From the NCBI RefSeq assembly GCF_018373335.1, contig NZ_JAHAHH010000077.1, forward strand, positions 1-5,515: a stretch of 5,515 bases of DNA. Direction: 5' to 3'. The notes below the pieces were generated by a model. That model had not been told where the DNA came from and did no database searches. It saw nothing but the letters and a program-made list of their open reading frames with translations. The position numbers and the translations under genes were made by a program. Origin of the DNA: Negativicoccus succinicivorans (GTDB taxonomy: Bacteria > Bacillota > Negativicutes > Veillonellales > Negativicoccaceae). This document shows positions 1 through 5,406 of this stretch, piece by piece; within the stretch, counting starts at the first letter, position 1; the number at the start of each line of letters is the position of its first letter.

Positions 1-1115
1 AAATGCAAATGGAGATTAAAGCATACGGCTTATCAGAGGAAATGAAAGAAAAGCTATATGAAAAAATGGATAAAAGTGAAAAGGTGCATGTGAAGACGGA
101 AATGGGAACTATTTTAACTATGTCCATATCTTCAATATTTAGCTTTATATCCTTGGCTGTCGTAATATTTGTTGGCGTAAATTTAATTATTAATAAAGAG
201 ATAAGCCCTCTCTATCTTATAGGCTATTTACTAGCGGCTATGAAGATAAAAGACTCTCTAGATGCATCTAAAGAGGGCATGATGGAGATATTTTATTTAA
301 CGCCAAAGATTGAAAGACTTAAAGAAATTCAAAATCAAGAATTACAAGAGGGCGAAGACTATAATTTGAAAAAATTTGATATTGATCTAAAAGATGTTGA
401 ATTTGCTTATACGAAAGACGCAAAAGTTTTAAATGGAATAAATTTTAAAGCTAAGCAAGGAGAGGTAACTGCTTTAGTGGGAGCAAGTGGATGCGGTAAA
501 ACAACTATCTTGAAACTTATATCAAGACTTTATGATTATGACGAAGGACAAATCTTAATCGATGGCAAAGATATAAAAGAAATATCAACAGAATCTCTTT
601 TTGATAAGGTCTCAATAGTTTTCCAAGATGTGGTTCTCTTTAATCAAAGCGTCATGGAAAATATTAGGATTGGAAAGCAAGATGCAAGTGACGAAGAAGT
701 TATAAAAGCAGCAGAGCTTGCCAATTGCACAGATTTTATAGAAAAAATGGATAAAGGTTTTGATACAGTTATCGGTGAAAACGGTGCTGAGCTATCAGGA
801 GGAGAAAGACAGAGGTTATCAATAGCCAGAGCTTTCTTAAAAGATGCACCGATACTAATATTAGACGAAATTACAGCAAGTCTTGATGTTGACAACGAGA
901 AAAAGATTCAAGAGTCTTTAAACAATTTAATTAAAGATAAAACAGTTGTCATCATTTCACACAGAATGAAATCCATAGAAAATGCGGATAAGATTGTAGT
1001 TCTTGAAAACGGAAAAGTAGAAAGTGAAGGTAACCATGAAGAGCTTTTACAAAAATCAAAGGTTTACAAGAATTTAATAGTAAAGACAAAAATGGCAGAA
1101 GAATTTATTTATTAG
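1..1115 (+). CDS. ABC exporter, fused permease-ATPase half-transporter, 5' end outside window
   Basis: This is the C-terminal part of a type I (ABCB/MsbA-like) half-transporter, a membrane protein that uses ATP to move a substrate across the cytoplasmic membrane as a dimer. About 370 residues are visible against roughly 580 in the family, so the first membrane helices lie upstream and the methionine at position 3 is internal. Residues 37-80 hold the last two hydrophobic segments. The ATPase domain (about 125-365) is complete: Walker A GASGCGKT (160-167), Q-loop Q208, signature LSGGERQR (264-271), Walker B ILILDE (284-289) and H-loop H320. The ATPase itself therefore looks intact. The DNA is AT-rich and quite unlike the genes from 1401 onward, which suggests transfer. 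The stop codon overlaps the first base of an ECF-type ATPase remnant, so the neighbourhood is rearranged. The substrate cannot be told; drug, peptide or siderophore export or import are all possible. Confidence 0.9.
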   Translation, partial: MQMEIKAYGLSEEMKEKLYEKMDKSEKVHVKTEMGTILTMSISSIFSFISLAVVIFVGVNLIINKEISPLYLIGYLLAAMKIKDSLDASKEGMMEIFYLTPKIERLKEIQNQELQEGEDYNLKKFDIDLKDVEFAYTKDAKVLNGINFKAKQGEVTALVGASGCGKTTILKLISRLYDYDEGQILIDGKDIKEISTESLFDKVSIVFQDVVLFNQSVMENIRIGKQDASDEEVIKAAELANCTDFIEKMDKGFDTVIGENGAELSGGERQRLSIARAFLKDAPILILDEITASLDVDNEKKIQESLNNLIKDKTVVIISHRMKSIENADKIVVLENGKVESEGNHEELLQKSKVYKNLIVKTKMAEEFIY

Positions 1116-1339
1116 GAGGACAGAAGCAAAGACTTGCAATAGCATCTGTTATGTATAGGGACTCTCCATTTGTCTATTTCGAAGAACCTGAAATAGGAGG
1201 CTCTTATCATATTCAATGTGCCTACTTAGGCCTTTTATCAAGATACGAGAACAAGGGAGCCTTTGATGAATTTTTAAAATTTCAAGCAAAAGCCGTATTG
1301 ATATTTACTTTCATCAATTATTCTTATAACGGTTGCTAA
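1115..1339 (+). pseudogene. Remnant of an ECF-type ABC ATPase fused to unrecognised sequence
   Basis: Read from 1115, the frame gives GGQKQRLAIASVM and then SPFVYFEEP. This is the signature motif and Walker B region of an energy-coupling-factor or cobalt-type ATPase (family pattern: SGGQKQR ... hhhhDEP). Everything before the signature is missing, including Walker A and the Q-loop. The expected TSGLD D-loop after EEP is replaced by EIGGSYH and about 45 residues I do not recognise, ending at TAA 1337-1339. The Walker B aspartate, usually D before the catalytic E, reads E here. The piece has no start of its own: the first ATG (1151) falls inside the motif. It is therefore a dead fragment left by at least two rearrangements, one at about 1115 and one at about 1188. 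ECF ATPases often sit beside exporter pairs like the one upstream in mobile Firmicute clusters, so the two were probably once neighbouring genes. Confidence 0.7.
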
Positions 1340-1342
1340 TCA

Positions 1343-1351
1343 TGGTATAAT
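1343..1351 (+). promoter_or_regulatory. Extended -10 promoter for the substrate-binding protein gene
   Basis: TGGTATAAT matches the extended -10 consensus TGnTATAAT exactly. No good -35 lies 16-18 bp upstream (TTCTTA at 1321-1326 is weak and 19 bp away), which is tolerable for an extended -10. Transcription would begin near 1358 and leave a leader of about 43 nt before the ATG at 1401. The element lies at the seam between AT-rich remnant DNA and the GC-richer gene. Confidence 0.55.
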
Positions 1352-1362
1352 ATTGGCAGAAA

Positions 1363-1378
1363 CTCGCCGGGGAGCGAG
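1363..1378 (+). other. Small leader hairpin before the binding-protein gene
   Basis: CTCGC (1363-1367) pairs with GCGAG (1374-1378) around a 6-nt loop. It lies between the predicted transcription start and the ribosome binding site. It has no U-run and is too small for a known riboswitch. It may stabilise the mRNA 5' end, or it may be chance. Confidence 0.3.
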
Positions 1379-1388
1379 GATAATACAA

Positions 1389-1394
1389 AGGAGG
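1389..1394 (+). promoter_or_regulatory. Strong ribosome binding site deciding the start at 1401
   Basis: AGGAGG sits 6 nt before ATG 1401. The same frame is open from a TTG at 1353, but that start has no such site and would put charged residues ahead of a clear lipoprotein signal peptide, so 1401 is the start. Confidence 0.85.
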
Positions 1395-1400
1395 AGTTGT

Positions 1401-2384
1401 ATGAAGAAGTGGTTATTGGGAACCGCTGTTGCCATGTCGGTCCTGGCATTGGCGGGATGTGGGGCTGATAAGCCGGCCACGACGGCGGAAGCGACAGGCT
1501 ATCCGATCAAATGGGAAGAAAAACTGGACGGGAACACTTACCAGGAACAGGTAACCAAGGCACCGCAACGCGCAGTATCCATGTCGCAAGCGACAACGGA
1601 AATGTTGCTCGCCTTAGGTCTGGAAAAACAGATGGCGGGTACGGCGTTCAAAGAAGAGGATATTTACGAACCGTTGCAAGCCGCGTATGAAAAAGTACCG
1701 GTATTGGCGGAAAAATGGCCGTCCTACGAAGTATTTATCGCAGCGAAACCGGACTTTACGACCGGTTGGCCGGTACCGTTCACCAAACGCGGTATCGAAG
1801 CGAGCAAGATTCGCGAAGCCAGTGTACCGATTTATGTACCGGATTCCATGCAGAAAGACGACGCGACCTTGGATACGCTGTTTGAAGATATGTTGACGAT
1901 CGGCAAGATCTTCAACGCATCGGATAAAGCGGAAAAATGGGTAGCGGAACAGAAGAAACAGTTAGCAGCGGCACAGGAAAAATTGAAAAACTTGCCGGAA
2001 AAACGTGTCTTTGTGTTTGACTCGGAAGATGATCAGCCTTTTACCGTATTCGAAGGCTACACCACGAGCGTACTCAAACTGATCGGCGCGAAGAACGTCA
2101 TGAGCGGTCTCGGCTCGGATAAAACTTGGGCCAAGGCAAGCTGGGAAGATGTCATCGCACAGGATCCGGAATATATCATCATCGTGGACTATGGCACGAG
2201 TATCCGCAATACGGATGATTTCGACGCGAAAGTAGCGGCGTTGAAAGCAAATCCGGCGTTGCAGAATATGACGGCTGTCCGTGAAGGACATTTCATCCGC
2301 GTAAAACTTTCGGAAATCACACCGGGCGTACGCACGGTAGCGGCACTGGAACGTTTGGCGAAAGAAATTCACGGCTTGAAATAA
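1401..2384 (+). CDS. Lipoprotein substrate-binding protein of an iron-siderophore/haem/cobalamin-type ABC importer
   Basis: The 327-residue product is a surface or periplasmic receptor that would deliver ligand to a FecCD-type permease. It starts MKKWLLGTAVAMSVLALAGC. The lipobox LAGC (17-20) predicts lipid attachment at Cys20, followed by a short linker. The rest fits the type III periplasmic-binding fold (BtuF/FepB/FhuD class). PQRAVSMSQATTEMLLALGL (55-74) is the usual opening of lobe 1, with E67 where the family has the glutamate that docks on the permease. Residues 173-197 form the long helix linking the lobes. RVFVFDSEDD (201-210) opens lobe 2, and GYTTSVLKLIGAKNV (218-232) is the family's second conserved patch. 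The matching glutamate of lobe 2 is not obvious. The gene stands alone, convergent with the permease-ATPase operon that presumably serves it. Ligand is uncertain: the Fur-like site of the partner operon favours iron or haem, with cobalamin an alternative. Confidence 0.9.
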   Translation: MKKWLLGTAVAMSVLALAGCGADKPATTAEATGYPIKWEEKLDGNTYQEQVTKAPQRAVSMSQATTEMLLALGLEKQMAGTAFKEEDIYEPLQAAYEKVPVLAEKWPSYEVFIAAKPDFTTGWPVPFTKRGIEASKIREASVPIYVPDSMQKDDATLDTLFEDMLTIGKIFNASDKAEKWVAEQKKQLAAAQEKLKNLPEKRVFVFDSEDDQPFTVFEGYTTSVLKLIGAKNVMSGLGSDKTWAKASWEDVIAQDPEYIIIVDYGTSIRNTDDFDAKVAALKANPALQNMTAVREGHFIRVKLSEITPGVRTVAALERLAKEIHGLK

Positions 2385-2390
2385 TCTCAC

Positions 2391-2410
2391 ACTGACGTGC
2401 GATCGTCAGT
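2391..2410 (+). other. Inverted repeat just after the binding-protein stop codon
   Basis: ACTGACG (2391-2397) and CGTCAGT (2404-2410) form a perfect 7-bp stem with a 6-nt loop, 6 nt beyond the stop codon. No T-run follows, so it is not a terminator by itself. It could protect the mRNA 3' end in front of the true terminator at 2414-2456. Confidence 0.45.
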
Positions 2411-2413
2411 CGT

Positions 2414-2456
2414 AATAAACACACCTCACCTTGTTGGCAGTGAGGTGTGTTTTATT
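2414..2456 (+). terminator. Rho-independent terminator of the binding-protein gene, possibly bidirectional
   Basis: CACACCTCAC (2420-2429) pairs perfectly with GTGAGGTGTG (2440-2449) around a 10-nt loop. The T-rich tail TTTTATT follows on the plus strand. The sequence before the stem is AATAAA, which gives a weaker U-tract on the minus strand as well, so it may back up the opposing terminator. Confidence 0.85.
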
Positions 2457-2480
2457 ATGCGCGGTATACGGCGGAGGCAA

Positions 2481-2511
2481 ACAAAAACGACATCTCCGCG
2501 GAGATGTCGTT
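2481..2511 (-). terminator. Terminator of the permease-ATPase operon
   Basis: A perfect 26-nt palindrome (2486-2511, centre CCGCGG) can fold into a long stem of ten or more pairs. Read on the minus strand it is followed by TTTTTGTTT, the classic U-tract. It begins about 21 nt after the ATPase stop codon at 2532, so it closes the minus-strand operon. Confidence 0.85.
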
Positions 2512-2531
2512 GTGTATGTGTATGTGTATGT
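2511..2531. repeat. Hexanucleotide tandem repeat, 3.5 copies of TGTGTA
   Basis: TGTGTA is repeated at 2511, 2517 and 2523, then TGT at 2529. It exactly fills the gap between the ATPase stop codon (2532-2534) and the terminator palindrome. Its copy number could vary by slippage. Being non-coding, it would at most alter the 3' untranslated spacing. Confidence 0.8.
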
Positions 2532-3281
2532 TCAGGCGAGCACGGGATAATGTTTGCCGTCCCATTCCACGATGCGGAAGGGGACACCGAATACATCGGT
2601 CAGCAGGTTCTCGGTCATGATTTCCTGCGGGGCGCCACAGGCGACGAGTCGACCGCCGACGAGTACCGCGACATGGTCGCAGTAGCGATAGGCGAGTTCG
2701 AGGTCGTGCAGAGTCATGACGATCGTACCCGGAAAGTCCTGCAACAGTTGCATGAGTTCGACTTTGAACCGCACGTCGAGGTGGTTGGTCGGTTCGTCGA
2801 GAATGATCGAGTTCGGTTCTTGCGTGCCCGCCCGGGCGATTTGTACGCGTTGGCGTTCGCCGCCGGACAGGGTACCGAGTTTGCGCGGGGCGAGCGGTAA
2901 TGTGCCCGTGATTTCCATATGATGCCGTGCGATGTCGTAGTCTTGGCGGCGATATCCGAGGAAGCGATCCGTATGCGGATAGCGTCCCATCAGAACGGAC
3001 TGTTCCACGGAGAGTTGCCCTTCCGTGTCGGTGGCAAACTGCGTGAGTACGGCGAGTTTGCGGGCCAATTCGCGGGCGGGATAGTCGCCGATCGGTCGCC
3101 CGTCAAAACGGACGGCGTCGCCGGCGGGAAGTTCGCCGTACATATGGCGCAGCAGGGTCGTTTTTCCCGATCCGTTCGGCCCGATGATACCGAAGCGGGC
3201 GCCGGTCGGTACGGTGAGATTGATATCGGTGAGCAGTTTGGCTTGCCCGATTTGATAGTGTAAATGCGTGATGTCCCACAT
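2532..3281 (-). CDS. ATP-binding protein of the FecCD/BtuCD-type importer
   Basis: The 249-residue ATPase powers uptake through the permease encoded just upstream; two copies would sit on the cytoplasmic face of the complex. All motifs are intact: Walker A GPNGSGKT (34-41), Q-loop Q81, signature LSGGERQR (138-145), Walker B SIILDEPT (158-165), D-loop NHLD (166-169) and switch H192. Length and the NHLD D-loop are typical of the FecE/FhuC/BtuD/HmuV group (COG1120). The start ATG shares its A with the TAA of the permease gene, and GGAGGTG (3289-3295) lies 9 nt ahead, so the two are co-transcribed and translationally coupled. The first residues MWDITHLHYQIG are a normal family beginning. The transported ligand cannot be read from the ATPase; iron-siderophore or haem is the best guess from the operon's Fur-like operator. 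Confidence 0.93.
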   Translation of the reverse strand: MWDITHLHYQIGQAKLLTDINLTVPTGARFGIIGPNGSGKTTLLRHMYGELPAGDAVRFDGRPIGDYPARELARKLAVLTQFATDTEGQLSVEQSVLMGRYPHTDRFLGYRRQDYDIARHHMEITGTLPLAPRKLGTLSGGERQRVQIARAGTQEPNSIILDEPTNHLDVRFKVELMQLLQDFPGTIVMTLHDLELAYRYCDHVAVLVGGRLVACGAPQEIMTENLLTDVFGVPFRIVEWDGKHYPVLA

Positions 3282-4291
3282 TATCGTTCACCTCCGTACG
3301 CGCGGCGAATCAGTGCGATAAAGAGCGGTGCGCCGATGAGCGCGGTCAAGACGCCGATTGGCAGTTCTTCCGGCCGAAACAGTGTCCGTGCGGCGGTATC
3401 GGCGACGACGAGAATGGTACCGCCCGACAACGCGCAGAGCAGGCCCAACGACAGATGTTGCGGGCCGATGATCCGGCGGGCCATATGCGGGATAATCAGA
3501 CCGATAAAGCCGATGACACCCGTATGGGCAACAGCCACCGCAATGGCGAGCGAGGACAAGACGATAAAGAGCCACTGGAGGCGACGTACGCTCAACCCCA
3601 GGCGGGCGGCGGCGTCACGACCGAGCAGCAACAGGTCGAAGTCGTTGTGAAACAAGGTGATGATCGACACCCAAAGAAGGGCGGTCAGACCGAGCAGCCA
3701 GACGGACGACCATTGCAATCCCGCCAGCGATCCGACGAGCCAAAACATCGCACTGCGGACTTGCGCTTCGTTGTTTGAGGAGTAGATGAGCATGGTAGTC
3801 AAGGCGCCGAAGAAGGCGTTGACACCCATACCGAGCAGGACGAGAAAGACCGGATTGTCCCGCCGCCCCATCAAGACCAGGACACAGGTCATGGCGAGCA
3901 GTGCGCCTAAAAACGCCGATACGTACGTACCGCCCCCGCCGAGAAACGAGAACCAGCCGAGTAAAATCGCTCCGACCGCACCGGTCGATGCACCGGCGGA
4001 GATCCCGAGGACATACGGTTCGGCGAGCGGGTTGCGGGTGAGTGTCTGCATGACAAGTCCTGTCGTAGCCAGTACGGCGCCGGCGGCAAAGCCCGCCAAA
4101 ATACGCGGTGCACGCACCAATTCAACCAGTACTTGCGATACCGGTCGCACAGCGGTATCCGCTCCCGTCATATTGCCGTACAAAATGGCGGTTACTTCCG
4201 CAACGGGAATGTCGACCGAACCGAAATAGTGCGCGCCGATGATCACGGCCAGCGCCACCAGCAAACCGGCCAATAATTTCCCTGATTTCAT
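3281..4291 (-). CDS. FecCD/BtuC-family permease of iron-siderophore/haem/cobalamin-type importer
   Basis: This 336-residue, very hydrophobic protein forms the membrane channel of the importer and normally has about ten helices per monomer. Family hallmarks (PF01032) are present in order: RAPR (60-63), the GFAAGAVLATTGLVMQ helix (67-82), RNPLAEPYVLGISAGA (86-101), WLVGSLAG (184-191), and GFIGLIIPHMARR (261-273), which contacts the ATPase. The C-terminal EELPIGVLTALIGAPLFI block is also present. The frame stays open back to 4354, but ATG 4291 is chosen: AGAGGAA stands 4 nt ahead, the protein then begins with a proper MKSGK plus first helix, and a start at 4354 would lie inside the promoter/operator. 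It is the first gene of a permease-ATPase operon. The binding protein is not upstream, as is usual, but on the other strand downstream. Confidence 0.93.
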   Translation of the reverse strand: MKSGKLLAGLLVALAVIIGAHYFGSVDIPVAEVTAILYGNMTGADTAVRPVSQVLVELVRAPRILAGFAAGAVLATTGLVMQTLTRNPLAEPYVLGISAGASTGAVGAILLGWFSFLGGGGTYVSAFLGALLAMTCVLVLMGRRDNPVFLVLLGMGVNAFFGALTTMLIYSSNNEAQVRSAMFWLVGSLAGLQWSSVWLLGLTALLWVSIITLFHNDFDLLLLGRDAAARLGLSVRRLQWLFIVLSSLAIAVAVAHTGVIGFIGLIIPHMARRIIGPQHLSLGLLCALSGGTILVVADTAARTLFRPEELPIGVLTALIGAPLFIALIRRAYGGER

Positions 4292-4295
4292 AGCA

Positions 4296-4302
4296 TTCCT
4301 CT
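4296..4302 (-). promoter_or_regulatory. Ribosome binding site fixing the permease start at 4291
   Basis: On the minus strand AGAGGAA stands 4 nt before ATG 4291-4289. The longer in-frame start at 4354 overlaps the -35/-10 and operator and lacks a comparable site. Confidence 0.7.
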
Positions 4303-4330
4303 TTTCTTTGTTGATATTATCATTCAGTAT

Positions 4331-4358
4331 ATAATAATCATTTTCATGATGCAATCAA
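4331..4358 (-). promoter_or_regulatory. Sigma-A/70-type promoter of the permease-ATPase operon
   Basis: On the minus strand TTGATT (4358-4353) and TATTAT (4336-4331) are separated by 16 bp, a slightly short but workable spacing. Transcription would start near 4324, about 30 nt before the permease start codon. The Fur-like site covers the spacer and -10. Confidence 0.6.
4332..4346 (-). promoter_or_regulatory. Fur-like operator overlapping the permease promoter
   Basis: Read on the minus strand, TGAAAATGATTATTA matches the 7-1-7 Fur consensus TGATAATnATTATCA at 12 of 14 defined positions. A second, weaker half-matching stretch follows on the start-codon side (4312-4326, TGATATTATCATTCA on the plus strand). 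Bound Fur would cover the -10 and block RNA polymerase, giving iron-repressed expression. Related family members such as PerR and Zur use similar AT-rich palindromes, so the metal is inferred. Confidence 0.65.
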
Positions 4359-4417
4359 CAGGGTGAGAAACGTGATCGAAAGATTCACGCGTATCGGCAA
4401 AGCCGCGTTGGGGCATG

Positions 4418-4446
4418 AAAAAACACGCCTTGCAAGCAAGGCGTGT
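4418..4446 (-). terminator. Terminator of the truncated minus-strand gene
   Basis: ACACGCCTTG (4423-4432) pairs with CAAGGCGTGT (4437-4446) around a 4-nt loop. On the minus strand the stem is followed by six T residues (A-run 4418-4423 on the plus strand). It lies 12 nt after the stop codon at 4459-4461, so it belongs to the gene whose 3' end remains there and insulates the permease promoter from it. Confidence 0.85.
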
Positions 4447-4458
4447 CGGGAGTGACGA

Positions 4459-4551
4459 TTATTTTTCGTCCATCAGTACGACCGGTTTGATCAGGTCGTC
4501 CGGTTTGTTGCGCATCAGTTCCAACTGGTGTTGCTGGTCGGATCGTACCTG
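4459..4551 (-). pseudogene. 3' end of a truncated gene, about 30 codons, product not recognised
   Basis: On the minus strand an open frame runs from a stop at about 4552-4554 down to TAA 4461-4459, with 30 sense codons. Its end reads QHQLELMRNKPDDLIK and then PVVLMDEK. It uses GC-richer codons like the importer genes, has no start codon with a ribosome site, and is followed directly by a good terminator. It is therefore best read as the surviving tail of a native gene whose upstream part was lost when the AT-richer DNA beyond about 4550 arrived. The tail is too short to assign a family. Confidence 0.55.
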
Positions 4552-4583
4552 ATTTTAATGTATTTATTTTCCCCAAAAATTCC

Positions 4584-4603
4584 CCCCATATTGTATGATG
4601 GGG
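4584..4603. repeat. Short inverted repeat at the composition break
   Basis: CCCCAT (4584-4589) and ATGGGG (4598-4603) can form a 6-bp stem with an 8-nt loop. On the minus strand the tract GGAATTTTT follows, weakly terminator-like. A TATGAT (4594-4599) inside it could be a -10, but no -35 is seen. Its role is unclear. Confidence 0.25.
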
Positions 4604-4606
4604 TAA

Positions 4607-4841
4607 ATAGCACTATCAAATAAGGATGTCGCTGGAGGCACAAACGTTACGGCTTTTGCGGATGGCGGTTTCCCCTTACGAAGTGAATAATATTAGGTTG
4701 GTCTGGCGGGTTTTCTGCCATCGGCGGCGTTGGAGGAAACATTTTTTTGGTGAGCATGGAGGTATTGCAAGTATCGAAACTGGTATAACAGCAGGAGTAG
4801 CAGTTGATTTTACATGGACAGTGTTGAAAGGTAAAATTTAA
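4607..4841 (+). pseudogene. Frameshifted glycine-rich C-terminal fragment, possible toxin tip
   Basis: No single frame reads sensibly, but three consecutive pieces do. Frame A (4607-4687) gives DVAGGTNVTAFADGGFPLRSE. Frame B (about 4687-4746) gives ILGWSGGFSAIGGVGGNIF. Frame C (about 4749-4841) gives GEHGGIASIETGITAGVAVD and then FTWTVLKGKI before TAA. Each change of frame can be repaired by one extra base: one near 4688, one in the seven-T run 4742-4748. The composite would be a Gly/Ala-rich C-terminal piece of about 78 residues with no start of its own, ending 2 nt before the next gene. The open frame from ATG 4626 to 4841 joins an out-of-frame Arg-rich stretch to the real tail and is unlikely to be a true gene. 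The position just ahead of a small membrane protein gene fits an orphan C-terminal toxin module of a large secreted protein. The family is not recognised, and sequencing error is an alternative cause of the shifts. Confidence 0.45.
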
Positions 4842-4843
4842 AG

Positions 4844-5326
4844 ATGCGTAAAACTTTCAATTGTTTTGTGGCATGTTGGTTTTTATTGGCGATTTCCTAT
4901 TTCATATCCACCTTTGTGTATGGGATGTTTTTTACTGACAAGATACAGGCGCGTGCTGATACGCTTGAGCAAGTATATCAACAAGAATTTTCTGAAATTC
5001 AAACTATATCAGAAATAAAGAAATCAAGGTATTACAGAGGGGGTTATCGGCTTGATCTTGTGAAGGACATTGTGGTGGGATTGTCCTATGAAGATTTAGC
5101 AAAAAAGATAAAGAGGTTGGGAAAGGAAAAGGAGTGGATGGTTAAAGAAGAACATGAATATGATAATGACAATAAGCGCAATGGGTACTATTATTTTGTC
5201 TATAGTACAAAGAAAAGAGAATATAACTTAGTGGTTTCGGTGTATAAGGAAGGAGAGGACGACCATTTAACAAAAGCGAGAATAATGGTTTATTTTAATG
5301 ATTTTTATGAAAAACATGGACTTTAA
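4844..5326 (+). CDS. Small membrane-anchored protein, candidate immunity protein
   Basis: The 160-residue product is not recognised. It has a basic start MRKTF, one hydrophobic segment (about 7-30) without a lipobox or obvious signal-peptidase site, and a charged soluble domain (about 31-160). That domain is rich in Lys, Glu and Tyr, has a likely helical first half (40-65, 82-105) and a likely strand-rich end (YYYFVYS ... YNLVVSVY ... ARIMVYF). By the positive-inside rule the domain would lie outside the cytoplasm. The ATG is only 2 nt after the stop of the preceding fragment, with AAAGG at 4827-4831 (12 nt away, long), so translational coupling is likely. Base composition is AT-richer than the importer genes. 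A small gene tied to the end of a glycine-rich C-terminal fragment suggests an immunity protein guarding against a toxin acting at the envelope. That role is inference from context only. Confidence 0.75.
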   Translation: MRKTFNCFVACWFLLAISYFISTFVYGMFFTDKIQARADTLEQVYQQEFSEIQTISEIKKSRYYRGGYRLDLVKDIVVGLSYEDLAKKIKRLGKEKEWMVKEEHEYDNDNKRNGYYYFVYSTKKREYNLVVSVYKEGEDDHLTKARIMVYFNDFYEKHGL

Positions 5327-5392
5327 GCGATCACTCATTACTATTTGCCGACCTATTTGTCGACGGTGAACTATGTCGGGTGGAATGAATAA
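5327..5392 (+). pseudogene. C-terminus-like peptide tail in frame after the membrane protein gene
   Basis: Directly after the TAA at 5324-5326 the same frame continues open for 21 codons, ending THYYLPTYLSTVNYVGWNE before TAA 5390-5392. It has no start codon. The composition (Tyr, Trp, Thr, ordered end) looks like the final residues of a folded protein rather than random readthrough, and it lies 14 nt before the next small gene. It may be the last piece of another lost toxin module. It is short, so chance cannot be excluded. Confidence 0.3.
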
Positions 5393-5406
5393 GGTAGGAT
5401 TTGATT

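Noticed and set aside
1353..1400. Longer start (TTG 1353) for the binding protein
   Set aside because: It overlaps the promoter leader, lacks a ribosome site and would place charged residues before the lipoprotein signal.
1340..1400. Cobalamin or other riboswitch in the leader
   Set aside because: The leader is only about 43 nt with one 5-bp hairpin, far too small for a cobalamin element and without its conserved boxes.
2397..2900. Plus-strand open frame of 167 codons
   Set aside because: It is antisense to the complete ABC ATPase and runs through both hairpins and the hexamer repeat, with no ribosome site.
3264..4229. Several plus-strand open frames over the permease gene
   Set aside because: They are antisense shadows of a clearly coding FecCD permease; their Arg/Pro/Ala-rich translations are typical of noncoding frames in GC-rich genes.
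4292..4354. Longer start (4354) for the permease
   Set aside because: The extension covers the Fur-like operator and -10, encodes a polar stretch absent from the family, and a better ribosome site serves 4291.
4385..4576. Minus-strand open frame of 63 codons
   Set aside because: It passes through the terminator hairpin in a different frame from the plausible gene tail at 4459-4551.
4558..4623. 21-codon open frame (MYLFSPKIPPILYDGVNSTIK) before the frameshifted fragment
   Set aside because: It is too short, has no ribosome site and crosses the composition break; it could be another tail fragment but nothing supports it.
4626..4841. Plus-strand open frame of 71 codons taken as one gene
   Set aside because: Only its last part reads like protein; the first part is an out-of-frame Arg-rich stretch, so it is treated as part of a frameshifted fragment.
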